The notes under the pieces were generated by a model. It saw only the letters and a program-made list of their open reading frames with translations, was not told the origin of the DNA and did no database searches. From Hamadaea flava (GTDB lineage: Bacteria > Actinomycetota > Actinomycetes > Mycobacteriales > Micromonosporaceae), in the NCBI RefSeq assembly GCF_024172085.1, contig NZ_JAMZDZ010000001.1:2418001-2482000 (forward strand): a stretch of DNA of 64,000 bases, read 5' to 3'. Positions 26,130 to 36,397 of this stretch are shown one piece after another. Every line of letters begins with the position of its first letter. The stretch's first letter is position 1. The position numbers and the translations under genes are program-made.

Positions 26130-27157
26130 GCTGGGACCCTGACCGTCGTGCCCTCGGCTACGCCGCTGCCGGTGATCTCGACCCGGCCGCCCGCGAACAA
26201 GCCCACCCGGACCGCCACCACGGTGGACTTCCCGCCGTCCACGACCTCCACGCCGTAGCCGCCTTCGGCGAGGGCGAGCAGGGCCGCGATCGGCACGGTC
26301 AGCACGTCCTTGCGTTCCTGGGCGGCATGGCGGACGGTGACCGTGCCCCGGTCGAGGCGGCCGAGCGCCTGCTGGTCGGCGACCGCGACGAGAATCGTCA
26401 CGCTGGGACCGTGGCCCTCCGACTCGGGCGCGTCTCCGATCGAGTCGACCTTGCCTTCGGCCGTCGTCCCGTCGGGCAGCTCGATCGTGACCTTCGCGGC
26501 GCGTACGGCCCAACCGGCGTCGGCGGTCTGCGCCGACACGGTGATCATCTTCGTTGTTCCGGTCGCCGACACCACGTCGCCCGGGCTGGCCGCGCCCAGC
26601 CGGACGAGCTGCTGAGCGACACGGACGGCGGCGGGGGCGTACACGACCTGACCGGCCGCGACGACGCCTGTCTCGGGCAGGCCGAGGTCGGCCTGCCAGC
26701 GTTTGACCGCCGTCGTGGTGGACGCCGAGAACTCCTTGTCGACGGTGAACCCGGTGTAGCCGAGCGCTTTCAGGTTGGTCTCGAACTGGGCGACGTCGGC
26801 GCCTTCGACGCCGGCCTGCAGATCCCGATACATCGGCAGCTGTCCGTAGAGGAGGACCACGGGCTTGTCGTCCACGCGGACGAACGGCTTGCCCCGCGTG
26901 ATTGTCGTGCCCGGCGTAGCGAGCCAGGTCACCGTGCCCGCCGCAGTGCTCGCGATCGGCTGGGCCAGGCCGAAGCCCATCTGCCCGTCCATCGTCACCC
27001 AGCTGACCAGAGTCTCCCGCTTGACCGGCACGTTCTCGGCCCGGCTCGGCTCGGTCCCGGCCGCGTCGGGCGTACCGCCGCCGAAGCCGACCGAGGCCCA
27101 GGCCGCCGCCCCCGCCACGACGGCGACGGCGACGGCCACGACGACGGAGCGCCTCAT
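26126..27157 (-). CDS. Efflux adaptor with peptidoglycan-binding-like domain
   Basis: 343 aa from ATG 27157. An N-terminal membrane anchor (residues 5-25) is followed by a HlyD/MacA-type barrel region ([20 protein letters not shown]). A PG_binding_1-like helical domain sits at about 110-165 ([32 protein letters not shown]), then the rest of the barrel. This Gram-positive adaptor form links the ABC pump to the wall. Overlaps the flanking genes by ATGA on both sides. Confidence 0.9.
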   Translation of the reverse strand: MRRSVVVAVAVAVVAGAAAWASVGFGGGTPDAAGTEPSRAENVPVKRETLVSWVTMDGQMGFGLAQPIASTAAGTVTWLATPGTTITRGKPFVRVDDKPVVLLYGQLPMYRDLQAGVEGADVAQFETNLKALGYTGFTVDKEFSASTTTAVKRWQADLGLPETGVVAAGQVVYAPAAVRVAQQLVRLGAASPGDVVSATGTTKMITVSAQTADAGWAVRAAKVTIELPDGTTAEGKVDSIGDAPESEGHGPSVTILVAVADQQALGRLDRGTVTVRHAAQERKDVLTVPIAALLALAEGGYGVEVVDGGKSTVVAVRVGLFAGGRVEITGSGVAEGTTVRVPA

Positions 27158-27705
27158 CCCTGGGCCTTGCTGGGATCGGTCCGCACGCCCCCGTTGATGA
27201 TCGGCGAGCAGATGACCTGCGCCCGGAGATCGGCGTCCGAACCGCTTCCGGCATACGGCCCGTCCTCGGGGTAGTACCCGTCCGGACCCGGGTCGGGGAA
27301 CTCTGGCATCCCGTTGTCCCGCATGCACTTGGCGTACTTGCGGGCGTTCTCGATCTCCTCGGCGGTCAGGACCGTCTTCTCCTGCAACTCCGCCGGCACC
27401 GGTGGCAGCAGACCGCCGCACTTCTGCTGACCGGCGCGGAACTTCGGGTCCGCCTTGAGTTTGCGCAGGTCGCCTTCGAACGTGTACCGGCCTTTGGCGT
27501 CGGGGTCGGTGACTTTCAAGCCCTCGGCCCGCAGGCACGTCACATACACCCGGACTGCCTCCACGTACGCGCCGACGACGTCGGAGGTCGGGGCGACGGT
27601 CGGGCTGCCGCCCGCGCTCGCCACCTTCGGGTCTTCACCGCTCTGGCCGCACCCGGCGAGCGCGGTCGCGAGCGCCGCCACCGCGAGGATTCGTGTGATC
27701 TTCAC
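27154..27705 (-). CDS. Lipoprotein, first gene of the efflux operon
   Basis: 183 aa from GTG 27705. A TAGCGT box eight bases upstream favours this start over ATG 27732. Lipobox LAGC after a short hydrophobic run makes it an outer-leaflet lipoprotein. The mature part has four further Cys placed as [21 protein letters not shown] and VICSP, suggesting two disulfides. Comparable small Cys proteins precede MacB-like pumps in actinomycetes. Possible ligand sensor or substrate chaperone (inference). Confidence 0.8.
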   Translation of the reverse strand: MKITRILAVAALATALAGCGQSGEDPKVASAGGSPTVAPTSDVVGAYVEAVRVYVTCLRAEGLKVTDPDAKGRYTFEGDLRKLKADPKFRAGQQKCGGLLPPVPAELQEKTVLTAEEIENARKYAKCMRDNGMPEFPDPGPDGYYPEDGPYAGSGSDADLRAQVICSPIINGGVRTDPSKAQG

Positions 27706-27713
27706 GGCGACGG

Positions 27714-27719
27714 ACGCTA
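27714..27719 (-). promoter_or_regulatory. -10 box TAGCGT of the efflux operon
   Basis: On the minus strand TAGCGT ends eight bases before GTG 27705. The 11-base direct repeat 27732-27753 lies 12-33 bases upstream of it. Confidence 0.55.
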
Positions 27720-27731
27720 GGGCCCCGGTCA

Positions 27732-27753
27732 TGAAGATCTTGTGAAGAACCTG
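27732..27753. promoter_or_regulatory. 11-base direct repeat, probable OmpR-type regulator box
   Basis: TGAAGATCTTG and TGAAGAACCTG stand head to tail with an exact 11-base period, one helical turn, as OmpR/PhoB-class regulators require. It covers the -35 position of the efflux operon promoter, where an activator would touch polymerase, and lies 69 bases before the divergent response-regulator gene. Confidence 0.65.
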
Positions 27754-27808
27754 TGCGGGCGGCATGCGGCGCTGTTGCCGCAGCTACCGGCCATGTTCAC
27801 GGCCCGCA

Positions 27809-27814
27809 TAAGGT
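27809..27814 (+). promoter_or_regulatory. -10 box TAAGGT, leaderless start of the response regulator
   Basis: TAAGGT ends seven bases before ATG 27822. AAGGTGG could alternatively be read as a ribosome site. Confidence 0.45.
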
Positions 27815-27821
27815 GGCCCGC

Positions 27822-28538
27822 ATGGGAGCGCGCGTACTGGTGGCGGAGGACGACCGCAAGCAGGCCGACCTGCTGCGGGTCTACCTCGAACGGGAGGGGC
27901 ACAGCGTGCTCGTGGTCGGCGACGGCCGGGCCGCGCTCGACCGGAGCCGGGCGTACCGGCCGGACCTGGTGGTGCTCGACGTGATGATGCCGCTGGTCGA
28001 CGGGTTGGACGTGTGCCGCATCCTGCGAGCCGAGTCCGACGTGGCGATCCTGCTGCTGACCGCGCGCAGCGCGGAGGACGACTTGTTGCTCGGCCTCGAC
28101 ATCGGCGCCGACGACTACATGACCAAGCCGTTCAGCCCCCGGGAGCTGACCGCCCGCGTACGCGCGCTGCTGCGCCGGTCCGGGCGGATCTCGTCGCCGG
28201 AGGAAGAGGTGCTGACGGTCGGCGAGCTGACCGTCGACCCCGGCCGGTTCGAGGTACGCGTCGCCGGCCGCCCGGTCGCCGTGACCGCCAAGGAGTTCGG
28301 CATCCTGCAAGTGCTGGCGGCCGAACCGGGCCGGGTCTTCACCCGCGCCCAGATCATCGACCGGGCGTTCGGGTTCGACCACTACGTCGAGGAGCGGACG
28401 GTCGACGCCCACGTGATGAACCTGCGCCGGAAGATCGAGGACGATCCGGCCGCGCCGCGCTACGTCCAGACCGTGTACGGCCGTGGCTACCGGATCTCGC
28501 CGGGCTCGCCGGGCTCGCCGGGGCAGGTCGCGGCATGA
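27822..28538 (+). CDS. OmpR-family response regulator
   Basis: 238 aa from ATG 27822. Receiver: acidic pair VAEDD, phosphoacceptor Asp53 (VVLDVMMPLVDG), Lys in DYMTKPFSPREL. The winged-helix domain is at about 135-228 (VTAKEFGILQVLAAEPGRVF, YGRGYRI). The C-terminus ends in a short SPG repeat. It is divergent from the four-gene efflux operon and overlaps the kinase gene (ATGA). It probably activates the pump through the direct repeat between them. Confidence 0.94.
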   Translation: MGARVLVAEDDRKQADLLRVYLEREGHSVLVVGDGRAALDRSRAYRPDLVVLDVMMPLVDGLDVCRILRAESDVAILLLTARSAEDDLLLGLDIGADDYMTKPFSPRELTARVRALLRRSGRISSPEEEVLTVGELTVDPGRFEVRVAGRPVAVTAKEFGILQVLAAEPGRVFTRAQIIDRAFGFDHYVEERTVDAHVMNLRRKIEDDPAAPRYVQTVYGRGYRISPGSPGSPGQVAA

Positions 28539-30157
28539 GTTTCCGGCTGCGGGTCCTCCTGCTGACGGTGGTGCTGGTGGCGACGTCGTCGGCCGCCACC
28601 GCCTGGTTGACCCTGCAACAGGCCAACCAAGCCCTGACGAGCTACGTCGCGGCCAGCCATCGCGACGTCGAGGACGCGGTCGCCGAGCTGGCCGCCTATG
28701 GGCGTACGCATCCGACCTGGTCCGGCGTCGAGAATCCGGTGCGGACCCTGGCCGGACGGCTCAACCAGCGCATCCGCGTGGTCGCCGATTCCGGGGCCGT
28801 CCTCGCCGACTCCGACGTGCTCGCCGGCCGGACCGCCCGGCCGACCGTCGGCGCTCCGTCGCTGGTGGATGCCCGCCCGGTCGTCGGCTTCCCGTCCGGC
28901 TTGGACGCATACGGCCGATTCCGATTCGTCATGACCGTCGCGGACAACTTCTACCGCGGCTGGATCATGACGGCCTGCGCCGCCGAAGCCGGTGCCGACG
29001 TACGTGTCGTCGAGACCAAGGGCAAGCCGCCGTACTTCGAGATGATCGGCGGTGCGGAGGCGACCCGCAGCGCATGCAACCGCCGAGCCAAAGAATCCGA
29101 CCGGCCGCGGGGGCCGATGGACACCCGGGGCAAGGAGTGCCTGAATCGCGACGAGGACGGCTCCTGTCTGATCGGGTTGCTGAACGAGGACCTCGCGGCG
29201 TACGCCCCAAAGCCCGTCCAGGTCTATCTCGGCGCGCTGGACGAGGTCCCGGCCCGGGGCATCCCGGCGCGGGCCATCGGCCTGGCAGCGGCTGCGGTCG
29301 TGCTGGTCACCGCGGTGAGCGCCGTCCTGCTGAGCCGCCGGGTGCTGCGGCCCATCGGCGCGCTCACCACCGCCTCCCGCGCGATGGCGACGCAGGGCCG
29401 GGCCGACCCCGTCCCGGTCACCGGCCACGACGAGCTGGCGGAACTGGCGCGGGCCTTCAACCGCATGGCCGGGTCGCTGGCGGCCAGCGAGGAACGGCAG
29501 CGACAGCTCATCGCCGACGTGGCCCACGAACTGCGTACGCCCCTGGCGAACCTGCGCGGCTATCTCGAGGCGCTCGAAGACGGCGTGATGCCGCCGAGCC
29601 GCGAGCTGTTCGCCTCCCTGCACGAGGAAGCCCTGTTGCAGCAGCGCATCGTGGACGACCTGCAGGACTTGGCGATGGCCGAGGCCGGCGTGCTCGCGTA
29701 CCACCGGACGACGGTGGATATCGCCGAGCTGGCGGAGACCGTGCGGACGGCCCATGCCGCCGTCGCCGAGGCGGCCGGGCTGAGTGTGGAAGTGCGCACC
29801 GACGGCGAACCGACCGTGTACGCCGACCCGGACCGGCTTCGCCAGGTCTTGGGCAACCTCCTCCGCAACGCGATCACCGCGACCCCGGCCGGCGGCCGGA
29901 TCACCCTGACCGTCACGGCGGACGGCTCGGCCGCAACCGTGGCGGTGAGCGACACGGGACGCGGGATCGCGTCCGCCGATCTGCCGCACGTGTTCGACCG
30001 GCTCTGGCGGGCCGACCCGGCCCGGAAACGCGGCGGCAGCGGCCTCGGGCTGGCCATCGCCCGGCAACTCGTCAGCGACCACGGCGGCACGATCGACGTG
30101 ACGAGCACGGTCGGCGTCGGCACCACCTTCACCGTCCGCCTCCCCCACCCCACTTGA
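28535..30157 (+). CDS. Sensor histidine kinase, EnvZ/BaeS type
   Basis: 540 aa. Two membrane segments (about 6-28 and 243-268) flank an extracytoplasmic domain of about 215 residues. That domain contains a Cys-bearing insert (ACAAEAGADV, ATRSACNRRAKES, KECLNRDEDGSCLIG) that may form disulfides or bind a ligand. HAMP follows, then the dimerisation helix with His331 (DVAHELRTPLANLRGYLEAL) and an ATPase domain (LLRNAITATPAGG, VSDTGRGIA, GSGLGLAIARQL). It is the partner of the adjacent regulator and likely senses the substrate of the divergent pump (inference). Confidence 0.93.
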   Translation: MSFRLRVLLLTVVLVATSSAATAWLTLQQANQALTSYVAASHRDVEDAVAELAAYGRTHPTWSGVENPVRTLAGRLNQRIRVVADSGAVLADSDVLAGRTARPTVGAPSLVDARPVVGFPSGLDAYGRFRFVMTVADNFYRGWIMTACAAEAGADVRVVETKGKPPYFEMIGGAEATRSACNRRAKESDRPRGPMDTRGKECLNRDEDGSCLIGLLNEDLAAYAPKPVQVYLGALDEVPARGIPARAIGLAAAAVVLVTAVSAVLLSRRVLRPIGALTTASRAMATQGRADPVPVTGHDELAELARAFNRMAGSLAASEERQRQLIADVAHELRTPLANLRGYLEALEDGVMPPSRELFASLHEEALLQQRIVDDLQDLAMAEAGVLAYHRTTVDIAELAETVRTAHAAVAEAAGLSVEVRTDGEPTVYADPDRLRQVLGNLLRNAITATPAGGRITLTVTADGSAATVAVSDTGRGIASADLPHVFDRLWRADPARKRGGSGLGLAIARQLVSDHGGTIDVTSTVGVGTTFTVRLPHPT

Positions 30158-30162
30158 TAGCT

Positions 30163-30221
30163 GCGGATCACGGTTACGCATGCCTCCCATGGGTTCGGAG
30201 GCATGCGTAACCGTGATCCGC
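30163..30221. repeat. Intergenic hairpin, family A copy 3
   Basis: Perfect 25-base arms (30163-30187 and 30197-30221) beginning GCGGATCACGGTTACGCATG, with a 9-base loop. It lies between the kinase stop and the next promoter. No T-run. Confidence 0.95.
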
Positions 30222-30242
30222 GGGAAATGCGAGTCCGCGCAG

Positions 30243-30248
30243 TACGCT
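30243..30248 (+). promoter_or_regulatory. -10 box TACGCT, leaderless start of the S51-like gene
   Basis: TACGCT ends seven bases before ATG 30256. Confidence 0.5.
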
Positions 30249-30255
30249 GAATCGC

Positions 30256-30996
30256 ATGGCAGGACCCATCGCCCTGGTCGGCTCCGGCGAGTACACCGAC
30301 GCCATGTTCGACGTCGACAAGCACCTGCTCGACGGGCGTCCGCGGCGGTACGTCCAGATCCCGACGGCCGCCGCGCCCGAGGGCGACGGCAGCCTGAACC
30401 GCTGGATCTCGCTGGGCCAGCGGCATGCCGAGAAGCTGGACGCCCAGCCGGTGCCGCTGGTCGTGCGTACCCGGCAGGACGCCGAGGATCCCGCGTTCGT
30501 CGAGGAGCTCACCCGGGAGACGCCCGGCCTGATCTACTTCTCCGGCGGTAATCCGCTCTACCTCACCGAGACCTTCCGCGACACGAAACTGTGGGCGGCC
30601 ATCGTCACGTTGTGGGAGAACGGCGCCGCGCTGGCCGGGTGCAGCGCGGGGGCCATGGCCTTCGGCGGCTGGGTCCCCGACATCCGGCATCCCACCAAGG
30701 CCGGCGCGCCCGGTCTGGGGCTGGTGCCGGGGTTGCGGGTGTTGCCGCACTTCGACAAGTTCCTGGGCCGGATGCCGAATCTGATGCTGCGGCCGCTGCT
30801 GCGACCCCGCGAGGGCATGAGGACGCCGGGGAGCCTCTCGGGTGAGCCGCCAGAAGTGCGGTCAGTCGGGATCGACGAGGACACCGCGCTGGTCGGCGAC
30901 GGCCGCGAGTGGACCGTCTGGGGCCGATCGCAGGCGTGGCTGCTCGACGGCGGACATCGCGAGGGCATCGCGTCAGGTTCCGCCGTGACCCTGTAA
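30256..30996 (+). CDS. Peptidase S51 / class I amidotransferase-like protein
   Basis: 246 aa. IALVGSGEY at the N-terminus, IYFSGGNPLYL and the nucleophile elbow AGCSAGAMAFGG (Ser near residue 132) match peptidase family S51 (dipeptidase E, cyanophycinase). The His in LRVLPHFDKF could complete the site. Substrate is unknown: aspartyl dipeptides or another amide. It stands alone, with a leaderless start. Confidence 0.85.
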   Translation: MAGPIALVGSGEYTDAMFDVDKHLLDGRPRRYVQIPTAAAPEGDGSLNRWISLGQRHAEKLDAQPVPLVVRTRQDAEDPAFVEELTRETPGLIYFSGGNPLYLTETFRDTKLWAAIVTLWENGAALAGCSAGAMAFGGWVPDIRHPTKAGAPGLGLVPGLRVLPHFDKFLGRMPNLMLRPLLRPREGMRTPGSLSGEPPEVRSVGIDEDTALVGDGREWTVWGRSQAWLLDGGHREGIASGSAVTL

Positions 30997-31199
30997 CGGT
31001 CTGCGGAAACCGGACAGCTACCCATTGCGCGAACCAGATGCCCTGGTAGGGTCGGTCCACAACGGACTCACACATCTCGAAACGTTGTGAGAATCGCGAT
31101 GACACCTGCCGCCTTGCGGGGGCGCGAGTGTCGCGCGGGAGTAATATCACCGCGTTCGACGTCAGGTCCGCAAGGACAACCCACTACCGGCGGTGATCG

Positions 31200-31784
31200 A
31201 TGGTCTCCGGACTTCGCGAAGACGGCAGCAGCCCCGCTTACGCCGTGCCGACCTCTTTGAAGGTCGTCGTCGCGGGCGGCCTCGGCGCCGGCAAGTCCAC
31301 CCTGGTCGGTTCGGTCAGCGAGATCACGCCGCTGCACACCGAAGAGGTCTACACCACGAAGGACCCGCGCACCGGCGTACGCCGATCGAGCACGGTGACG
31401 ATGGACTTCGGCTGGCTCACCTTCGACGAGGATCTCGTCCTCTACCTGTTCAGCGCGCCGGGCCAGGAAGGCCTGTGGCCGCTGTGGGACGAGGTCGCGC
31501 TAGGCGCCCTCGGGGCGATCGTGCTCGCCGACACCAACCGGCTGAGCGACTGCTTCGCCGCCATCGACTACTTCGAGCAGCGCGGCACGCCCTTCATGAT
31601 CGCGGTCAACCCGTTCTTCGGCCGTCAGTCGTTCGACCTGCCGACCGTGCGGGCCGCGCTCGCGCTGCGGCCGGGCGTACCGGTCGTCCAGTGTGACGTC
31701 CGCGACCCGCGCGCCGGCCGCGAGCTGCTGGTGACCTTGATCGAGCACGTCCACACCCGGACCATGGCCGAGGCAGCCGCTTAG
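31200..31784 (+). CDS. CvnD-type ATP/GTP-binding protein, orphan
   Basis: 194 aa from ATG 31200. P-loop GGLGAGKST at residues 26-34, [13 protein letters not shown] as the G3-like region, [11 protein letters not shown] as a G4-like stretch. This is the small GTPase-like member (CvnD) of actinobacterial conservons. Normally cvnA-B-C (kinase-like, roadblock, DUF742) stand just upstream; here the upstream gene is an S51 peptidase, so this copy is detached and its partners must lie elsewhere. Confidence 0.88.
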   Translation: MVSGLREDGSSPAYAVPTSLKVVVAGGLGAGKSTLVGSVSEITPLHTEEVYTTKDPRTGVRRSSTVTMDFGWLTFDEDLVLYLFSAPGQEGLWPLWDEVALGALGAIVLADTNRLSDCFAAIDYFEQRGTPFMIAVNPFFGRQSFDLPTVRAALALRPGVPVVQCDVRDPRAGRELLVTLIEHVHTRTMAEAAA

Positions 31785-31809
31785 CGGCGAAAGCGCCCCT
31801 TCGGCGGGG

Positions 31810-31815
31810 TAATCT
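31810..31815 (+). promoter_or_regulatory. -10 box TAATCT, leaderless start of lpdA
   Basis: TAATCT ends seven bases before ATG 31823; no ribosome site. Confidence 0.55.
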
Positions 31816-31822
31816 GGCGATC

Positions 31823-33208
<1,386 letters not shown>

Positions 33209-33212
33209 TCGG

Positions 33213-33218
33213 TAGAGT
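33213..33218 (+). promoter_or_regulatory. -10 box TAGAGT, leaderless start of the aldo/keto reductase
   Basis: TAGAGT ends seven bases before GTG 33226 and decides this start over GTG 33205, which overlaps the lpdA stop. Confidence 0.5.
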
Positions 33219-33225
33219 CGGGGAC

Positions 33226-34203
33226 GTGGAGACCGCGATCCTGGGGCGTACCGGCCGCATCGTCGGCAAGGTCGGGCTCGGCGCCTGGCAGCTGGGCGCC
33301 GACTGGGGCGAGGTCGCCGAGGACGACGCGGCCGAGGTGCTCGGGGCCGCCGTCGACTCCGGCGTCACCTTCATCGACACGGCCGACGTCTACGGCGACG
33401 GCCGCAGCGAGCAGATCGTCGGGAGGTTCGTCCAGGACCGCCCGGGGCTGACCGTGGCGACCAAGATGGGCCGTCGGGTGCCGCAGGAGGTGTCGGCGTA
33501 CACATTGGACAACTTCCGGCGCTGGACCGACCGGTCCCGGGAGAACCTCCAGACGAACACGCTCGACCTGGTCCAGCTGCACTGCCCGCCGACCCCGGTG
33601 TACGCCTCCGACGCCGTCTACGACGCCCTGGACACGCTGGTCGCCGAGAAGCGGATCGCGGCGTACGGGGTGAGCGTGGAGACCTGCGACGAGGCGCTGA
33701 CCGCGATCGCCCGGCCCAACGTGGCGACCGTGCAGATCATCCTCAACGCCTTGCGGCTCAAGCCGCTGGAGCGCGTACTGCCCGCCGCTCAGGCGGCCGG
33801 GGTCGGGATCATCGCCCGGGTGCCACTGGCCAGCGGGCTGCTGTCCGGGCGATACGACGAGCACACGACGTTCGCCGCGAACGACCATCGGAACTTCAAC
33901 CGGCACGGTGGGGCCTTCGACGTCGGCGAGACCTTCTCCGGCGTGCCGTTCGAGGTCGGGCTGGAAGCCGTCGGCCGGCTGCGGTCGCTGGTGCCGGCCG
34001 GTGCGACGATGGCGCAGTTCGCCTTGCGCTGGATCGTCGATCAGCCCGGGGTCAGCGTCGTCATCCCGGGAGCCCGCTCATCCGAGCAGGCCCACGGTAA
34101 CGCCGCCGCTGCCGATCTCGCGCCGCTGAGCGCCGAGGCGCAGCAGGGTGTCGCCGAGGTCTACGACGAACTGATCCGGCCACTCGTGCACAACCGCTGG
34201 TAA
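33226..34203 (+). CDS. Aldo/keto reductase
   Basis: 325 aa from GTG 33226. TIM-barrel NADPH-dependent carbonyl reductase. The catalytic tetrad is visible: Asp and Tyr in FIDTADVYGDGRSE, Lys in VATKMGR, His in LVQLHCPP. The C-terminal cofactor segment is VSVVIPGARSSEQAHGN. It resembles bacterial AKR families acting on small aldehydes or sugars; substrate unknown. Follows lpdA but has its own promoter box. Confidence 0.92.
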   Translation: METAILGRTGRIVGKVGLGAWQLGADWGEVAEDDAAEVLGAAVDSGVTFIDTADVYGDGRSEQIVGRFVQDRPGLTVATKMGRRVPQEVSAYTLDNFRRWTDRSRENLQTNTLDLVQLHCPPTPVYASDAVYDALDTLVAEKRIAAYGVSVETCDEALTAIARPNVATVQIILNALRLKPLERVLPAAQAAGVGIIARVPLASGLLSGRYDEHTTFAANDHRNFNRHGGAFDVGETFSGVPFEVGLEAVGRLRSLVPAGATMAQFALRWIVDQPGVSVVIPGARSSEQAHGNAAAADLAPLSAEAQQGVAEVYDELIRPLVHNRW

Positions 34204-34221
34204 CGGGCCACCCTAAGCGAG

Positions 34222-34238
34222 ACCCGCCGGTAGCGGGT
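34222..34238 (+). terminator. Short hairpin after the aldo/keto reductase
   Basis: ACCCGC/GCGGGT with a CGGTA loop, 19 bases after the stop. It overlaps the GTG proposed for the next gene, which weakens that start. Confidence 0.4.
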
Positions 34239-35406
34239 GGGATTGGACAAACCCGGGATTCGGCGTACTGAAGGTGGCAGCGTCACCATCGCTATGACGA
34301 TCCTGACTCTCGGGGTGGCCGTCGCCCAGGCGCTTCTGCCGGCCGCGGCCCCAGTCTCCGCACCCGCAGCAGCCGTCCCGGACGCGCCGGTCCAGGTCGC
34401 CTTGGAGACCCAGTCCGCCGGCGCGAACACGGTCTACCAGATCGTGCTGACCAACACCTCGGCGCTGCCGATGACCACCACCGTGATCCAGCGTATGCCG
34501 GACGGCACGACCAGTCTGGTCGCCGACGGCGCGAAAGTGGACGGTGACCGCGTGGTCTGGTCGGCGAAGGTGGCGCCGAAGGCGCAGACCACGCTCCAGA
34601 GCTCTGGTGCGCTGCCCGTGCCACACGCGTCCGAGCCGGCCACTGCCTGCGTCAACGACGCCGCGTCGGGGCGCCTGCTCGACTGCGCCGCCGCCGACGT
34701 CGTCGCGGTGGCGGGTCCGGAAGCGCCCTGGTGGCGCCGTTGGCTGCCGTTCGTGGCCCTGGTCGCCGCGCTCGGCGTACTCGTCTGGTTGGGCCGGCGA
34801 GCCTGGCAACGCCGCGCGGCACGACCGGCCCGCGAAACCCGGCCCGCCGACGAAGCGCGAACGATCCGCGAAGCGCAACCGGAGCGGCCCAGTCGAGAGC
34901 CCGCCTGGTGGGTGCCCGTGGGCCTGGCCGCGGTCGCGGTGATCGTGGTGAGCGCGGTGGCGTTGCTGGTGTTCGTGCCGCGGATGGCGGCCGCGGTGGA
35001 GAACGCGCAGGGCGTGCGGGCACACGCTTGGAACGGGCCGCAGTCCGAGGCCGAGGTGGGTCAGGAGGCGTCCGACGGGACCGCCCACTTCACGATCTAC
35101 TCGGCGAGCTGCACCAAGGGCAAGACCACGACGTGCGATGTCACCCTGTCGATCCGAGCCGGTGACCAGCCCGTTCAGCTCTATCGGACCATGCAGCGGT
35201 TGTACACATCGGACAAAACCTGGGTCGAGCCGGATCCGGCCGCCGTCCTCGCGGCCAACTACGGCGACCCCTTCACCCTCGCCGTCCCGCCCGGGCTGGA
35301 ACGCGTGATGGCGCTGCGGTTCAGCCTCCCGGCCGGCGCGCAGCCGGACCGGCTCGAACTCCACGACGGAGCCTTCGCCGGAGGGATTTACCTGAACCTG
35401 GAATGA
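34237..35406 (+). CDS. Membrane protein with DUF11-like and DUF4352-like ends
   Basis: 389 aa if GTG 34237 is used; ATG 34294 is the alternative, and neither has a good ribosome site. After a signal-like hydrophobic stretch, residues 48-140 look like a DUF11-type beta domain (TVYQIVLTNTSALPMTTTVI). Two membrane segments (about 166-188 and 225-250) flank a charged linker. The C-terminal 130 residues (FTIYSASCTKGKTTTCDVTL, VQLYRTMQRLYTSDKTWVEP) resemble DUF4352-like domains. Not recognised as a known gene. Confidence 0.65.
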   Translation: MGLDKPGIRRTEGGSVTIAMTILTLGVAVAQALLPAAAPVSAPAAAVPDAPVQVALETQSAGANTVYQIVLTNTSALPMTTTVIQRMPDGTTSLVADGAKVDGDRVVWSAKVAPKAQTTLQSSGALPVPHASEPATACVNDAASGRLLDCAAADVVAVAGPEAPWWRRWLPFVALVAALGVLVWLGRRAWQRRAARPARETRPADEARTIREAQPERPSREPAWWVPVGLAAVAVIVVSAVALLVFVPRMAAAVENAQGVRAHAWNGPQSEAEVGQEASDGTAHFTIYSASCTKGKTTTCDVTLSIRAGDQPVQLYRTMQRLYTSDKTWVEPDPAAVLAANYGDPFTLAVPPGLERVMALRFSLPAGAQPDRLELHDGAFAGGIYLNLE

Positions 35407-35413
35407 TGTCGCG

Positions 35414-36196
35414 ATGGCGCACTACAAGCCCACCGACGGCATCGTCGTGGTCACCGGCGGAGCAAGTGGCATCGGCCTGGCCCTGGCCCAGCGGTTCGCC
35501 GCGGACGGGGCCAGAGTCGTGCTGGCGGACCTCGACGGCGCTCGCGCCGCTCGGGCGGCGTACGCCCTCGGCGAGGGACACGGCGGGATCGGGCTCGACG
35601 TCACCGACGAAGAGGCCGTGGCCCGCGCGGTCGACCGCATCGAGGACGAACTCGGACCGATCGGGATCTGGTGCTCGAACGCGGGCGTGGCCACGCCGCC
35701 CGGGCTCGGCACCGACTCCGACTGGGAACTGGCCTGGGGCGTCCACGTCCTCGCCCACCTGTACGCCGCGCGTACCGTGCTGCCGCGGATGGTCGAACGG
35801 GGCCGCGGGCACTTCCTCGTCACCGCCTCCGCCGCCGGGCTGCTGACCGAACTCGACGTCGCGGCGTACGCCGTCAGCAAGCACGGCGCGGTCGCGCTCG
35901 CCGAATGGCTCGCCATCCGCTACGGCGGCGACACCGGCGTCACCTTCTCCTGCCTGTGCCCGCAAGGCGTGCGTACGCCGTTGCTCGACGGCGCGCCCGC
36001 GGACTCCGCGACGCTCGCCGCCGCCCCGCTGCTGGAGCCGGCCGAGGTCGCCGACCGGGTCGTGGAGGCCATCGACGAGGGGCGGTTCCTGATCCTGCCG
36101 CATCCCGAGGTCGCCCAGTACTCGCTGAACCGGGTCACCGACACCGATCGCTGGCTCGGCGGGATGCGCAAGCTCTACCGCCGCCTCCACCCCTGA
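35414..36196 (+). CDS. Short-chain dehydrogenase/reductase
   Basis: 260 aa. Classical SDR: TGGASGIG (cofactor), Asp in LADLDG for NAD preference, CSNAGVATP, Ser in VTASAAG, catalytic YAVSK. The C-terminus (LILPHPEVAQYSLNRVTDTDRW) is that of a subgroup common in actinobacteria with unknown alcohol substrates. Start is ATG 35414, seven bases after the previous stop; the two genes may be co-transcribed. Confidence 0.9.
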   Translation: MAHYKPTDGIVVVTGGASGIGLALAQRFAADGARVVLADLDGARAARAAYALGEGHGGIGLDVTDEEAVARAVDRIEDELGPIGIWCSNAGVATPPGLGTDSDWELAWGVHVLAHLYAARTVLPRMVERGRGHFLVTASAAGLLTELDVAAYAVSKHGAVALAEWLAIRYGGDTGVTFSCLCPQGVRTPLLDGAPADSATLAAAPLLEPAEVADRVVEAIDEGRFLILPHPEVAQYSLNRVTDTDRWLGGMRKLYRRLHP

Positions 36197-36303
36197 CCCC
36201 CCACCCGCCCCCTTGCCCACCGCCCCCTTGCCCACCCGCCCCCTTGCCCCCTTGCCCCCTTGCCCACCCGCCCCCTTGCCCACCCGCCCCCTTGCCCCCG
36301 CCC
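36197..36303. repeat. Low-complexity tandem tract of CCCCTTG and CCCACCCG units
   Basis: A 107-base C-rich stretch directly after the SDR stop. Units of CCCCCTTG and CCCACCCG alternate irregularly. Non-coding. It begins a 348-base gene-free gap that also holds a family A hairpin and a 15-bp array. Confidence 0.85.
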
Positions 36304-36336
36304 ACAGTAACCGATTACCATCGCCTCCGATCTGCT

Positions 36337-36395
36337 GCAGATCACGGATACGCATGCTTCCGGCCGCCAAGATCGCATGCATATCCGTGATCTGC
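36337..36395. repeat. Intergenic hairpin, family A copy 4
   Basis: 21-base arms (36337-36357 and 36375-36395), GCAGATCACGGATACGCATG onward, with one mismatch. Its core is the same as copy 1 at 4766. The right arm ATG opens a false extension of the phosphodiesterase frame. Confidence 0.92.
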
Positions 36396-36397
36396 CG

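Noticed and set aside
30160-30222. Small open frames inside the family A hairpin
   Set aside because: The frames arise from the arm sequences (GCATGC supplies ATGs on both strands) and have no ribosome site or conservation signal.
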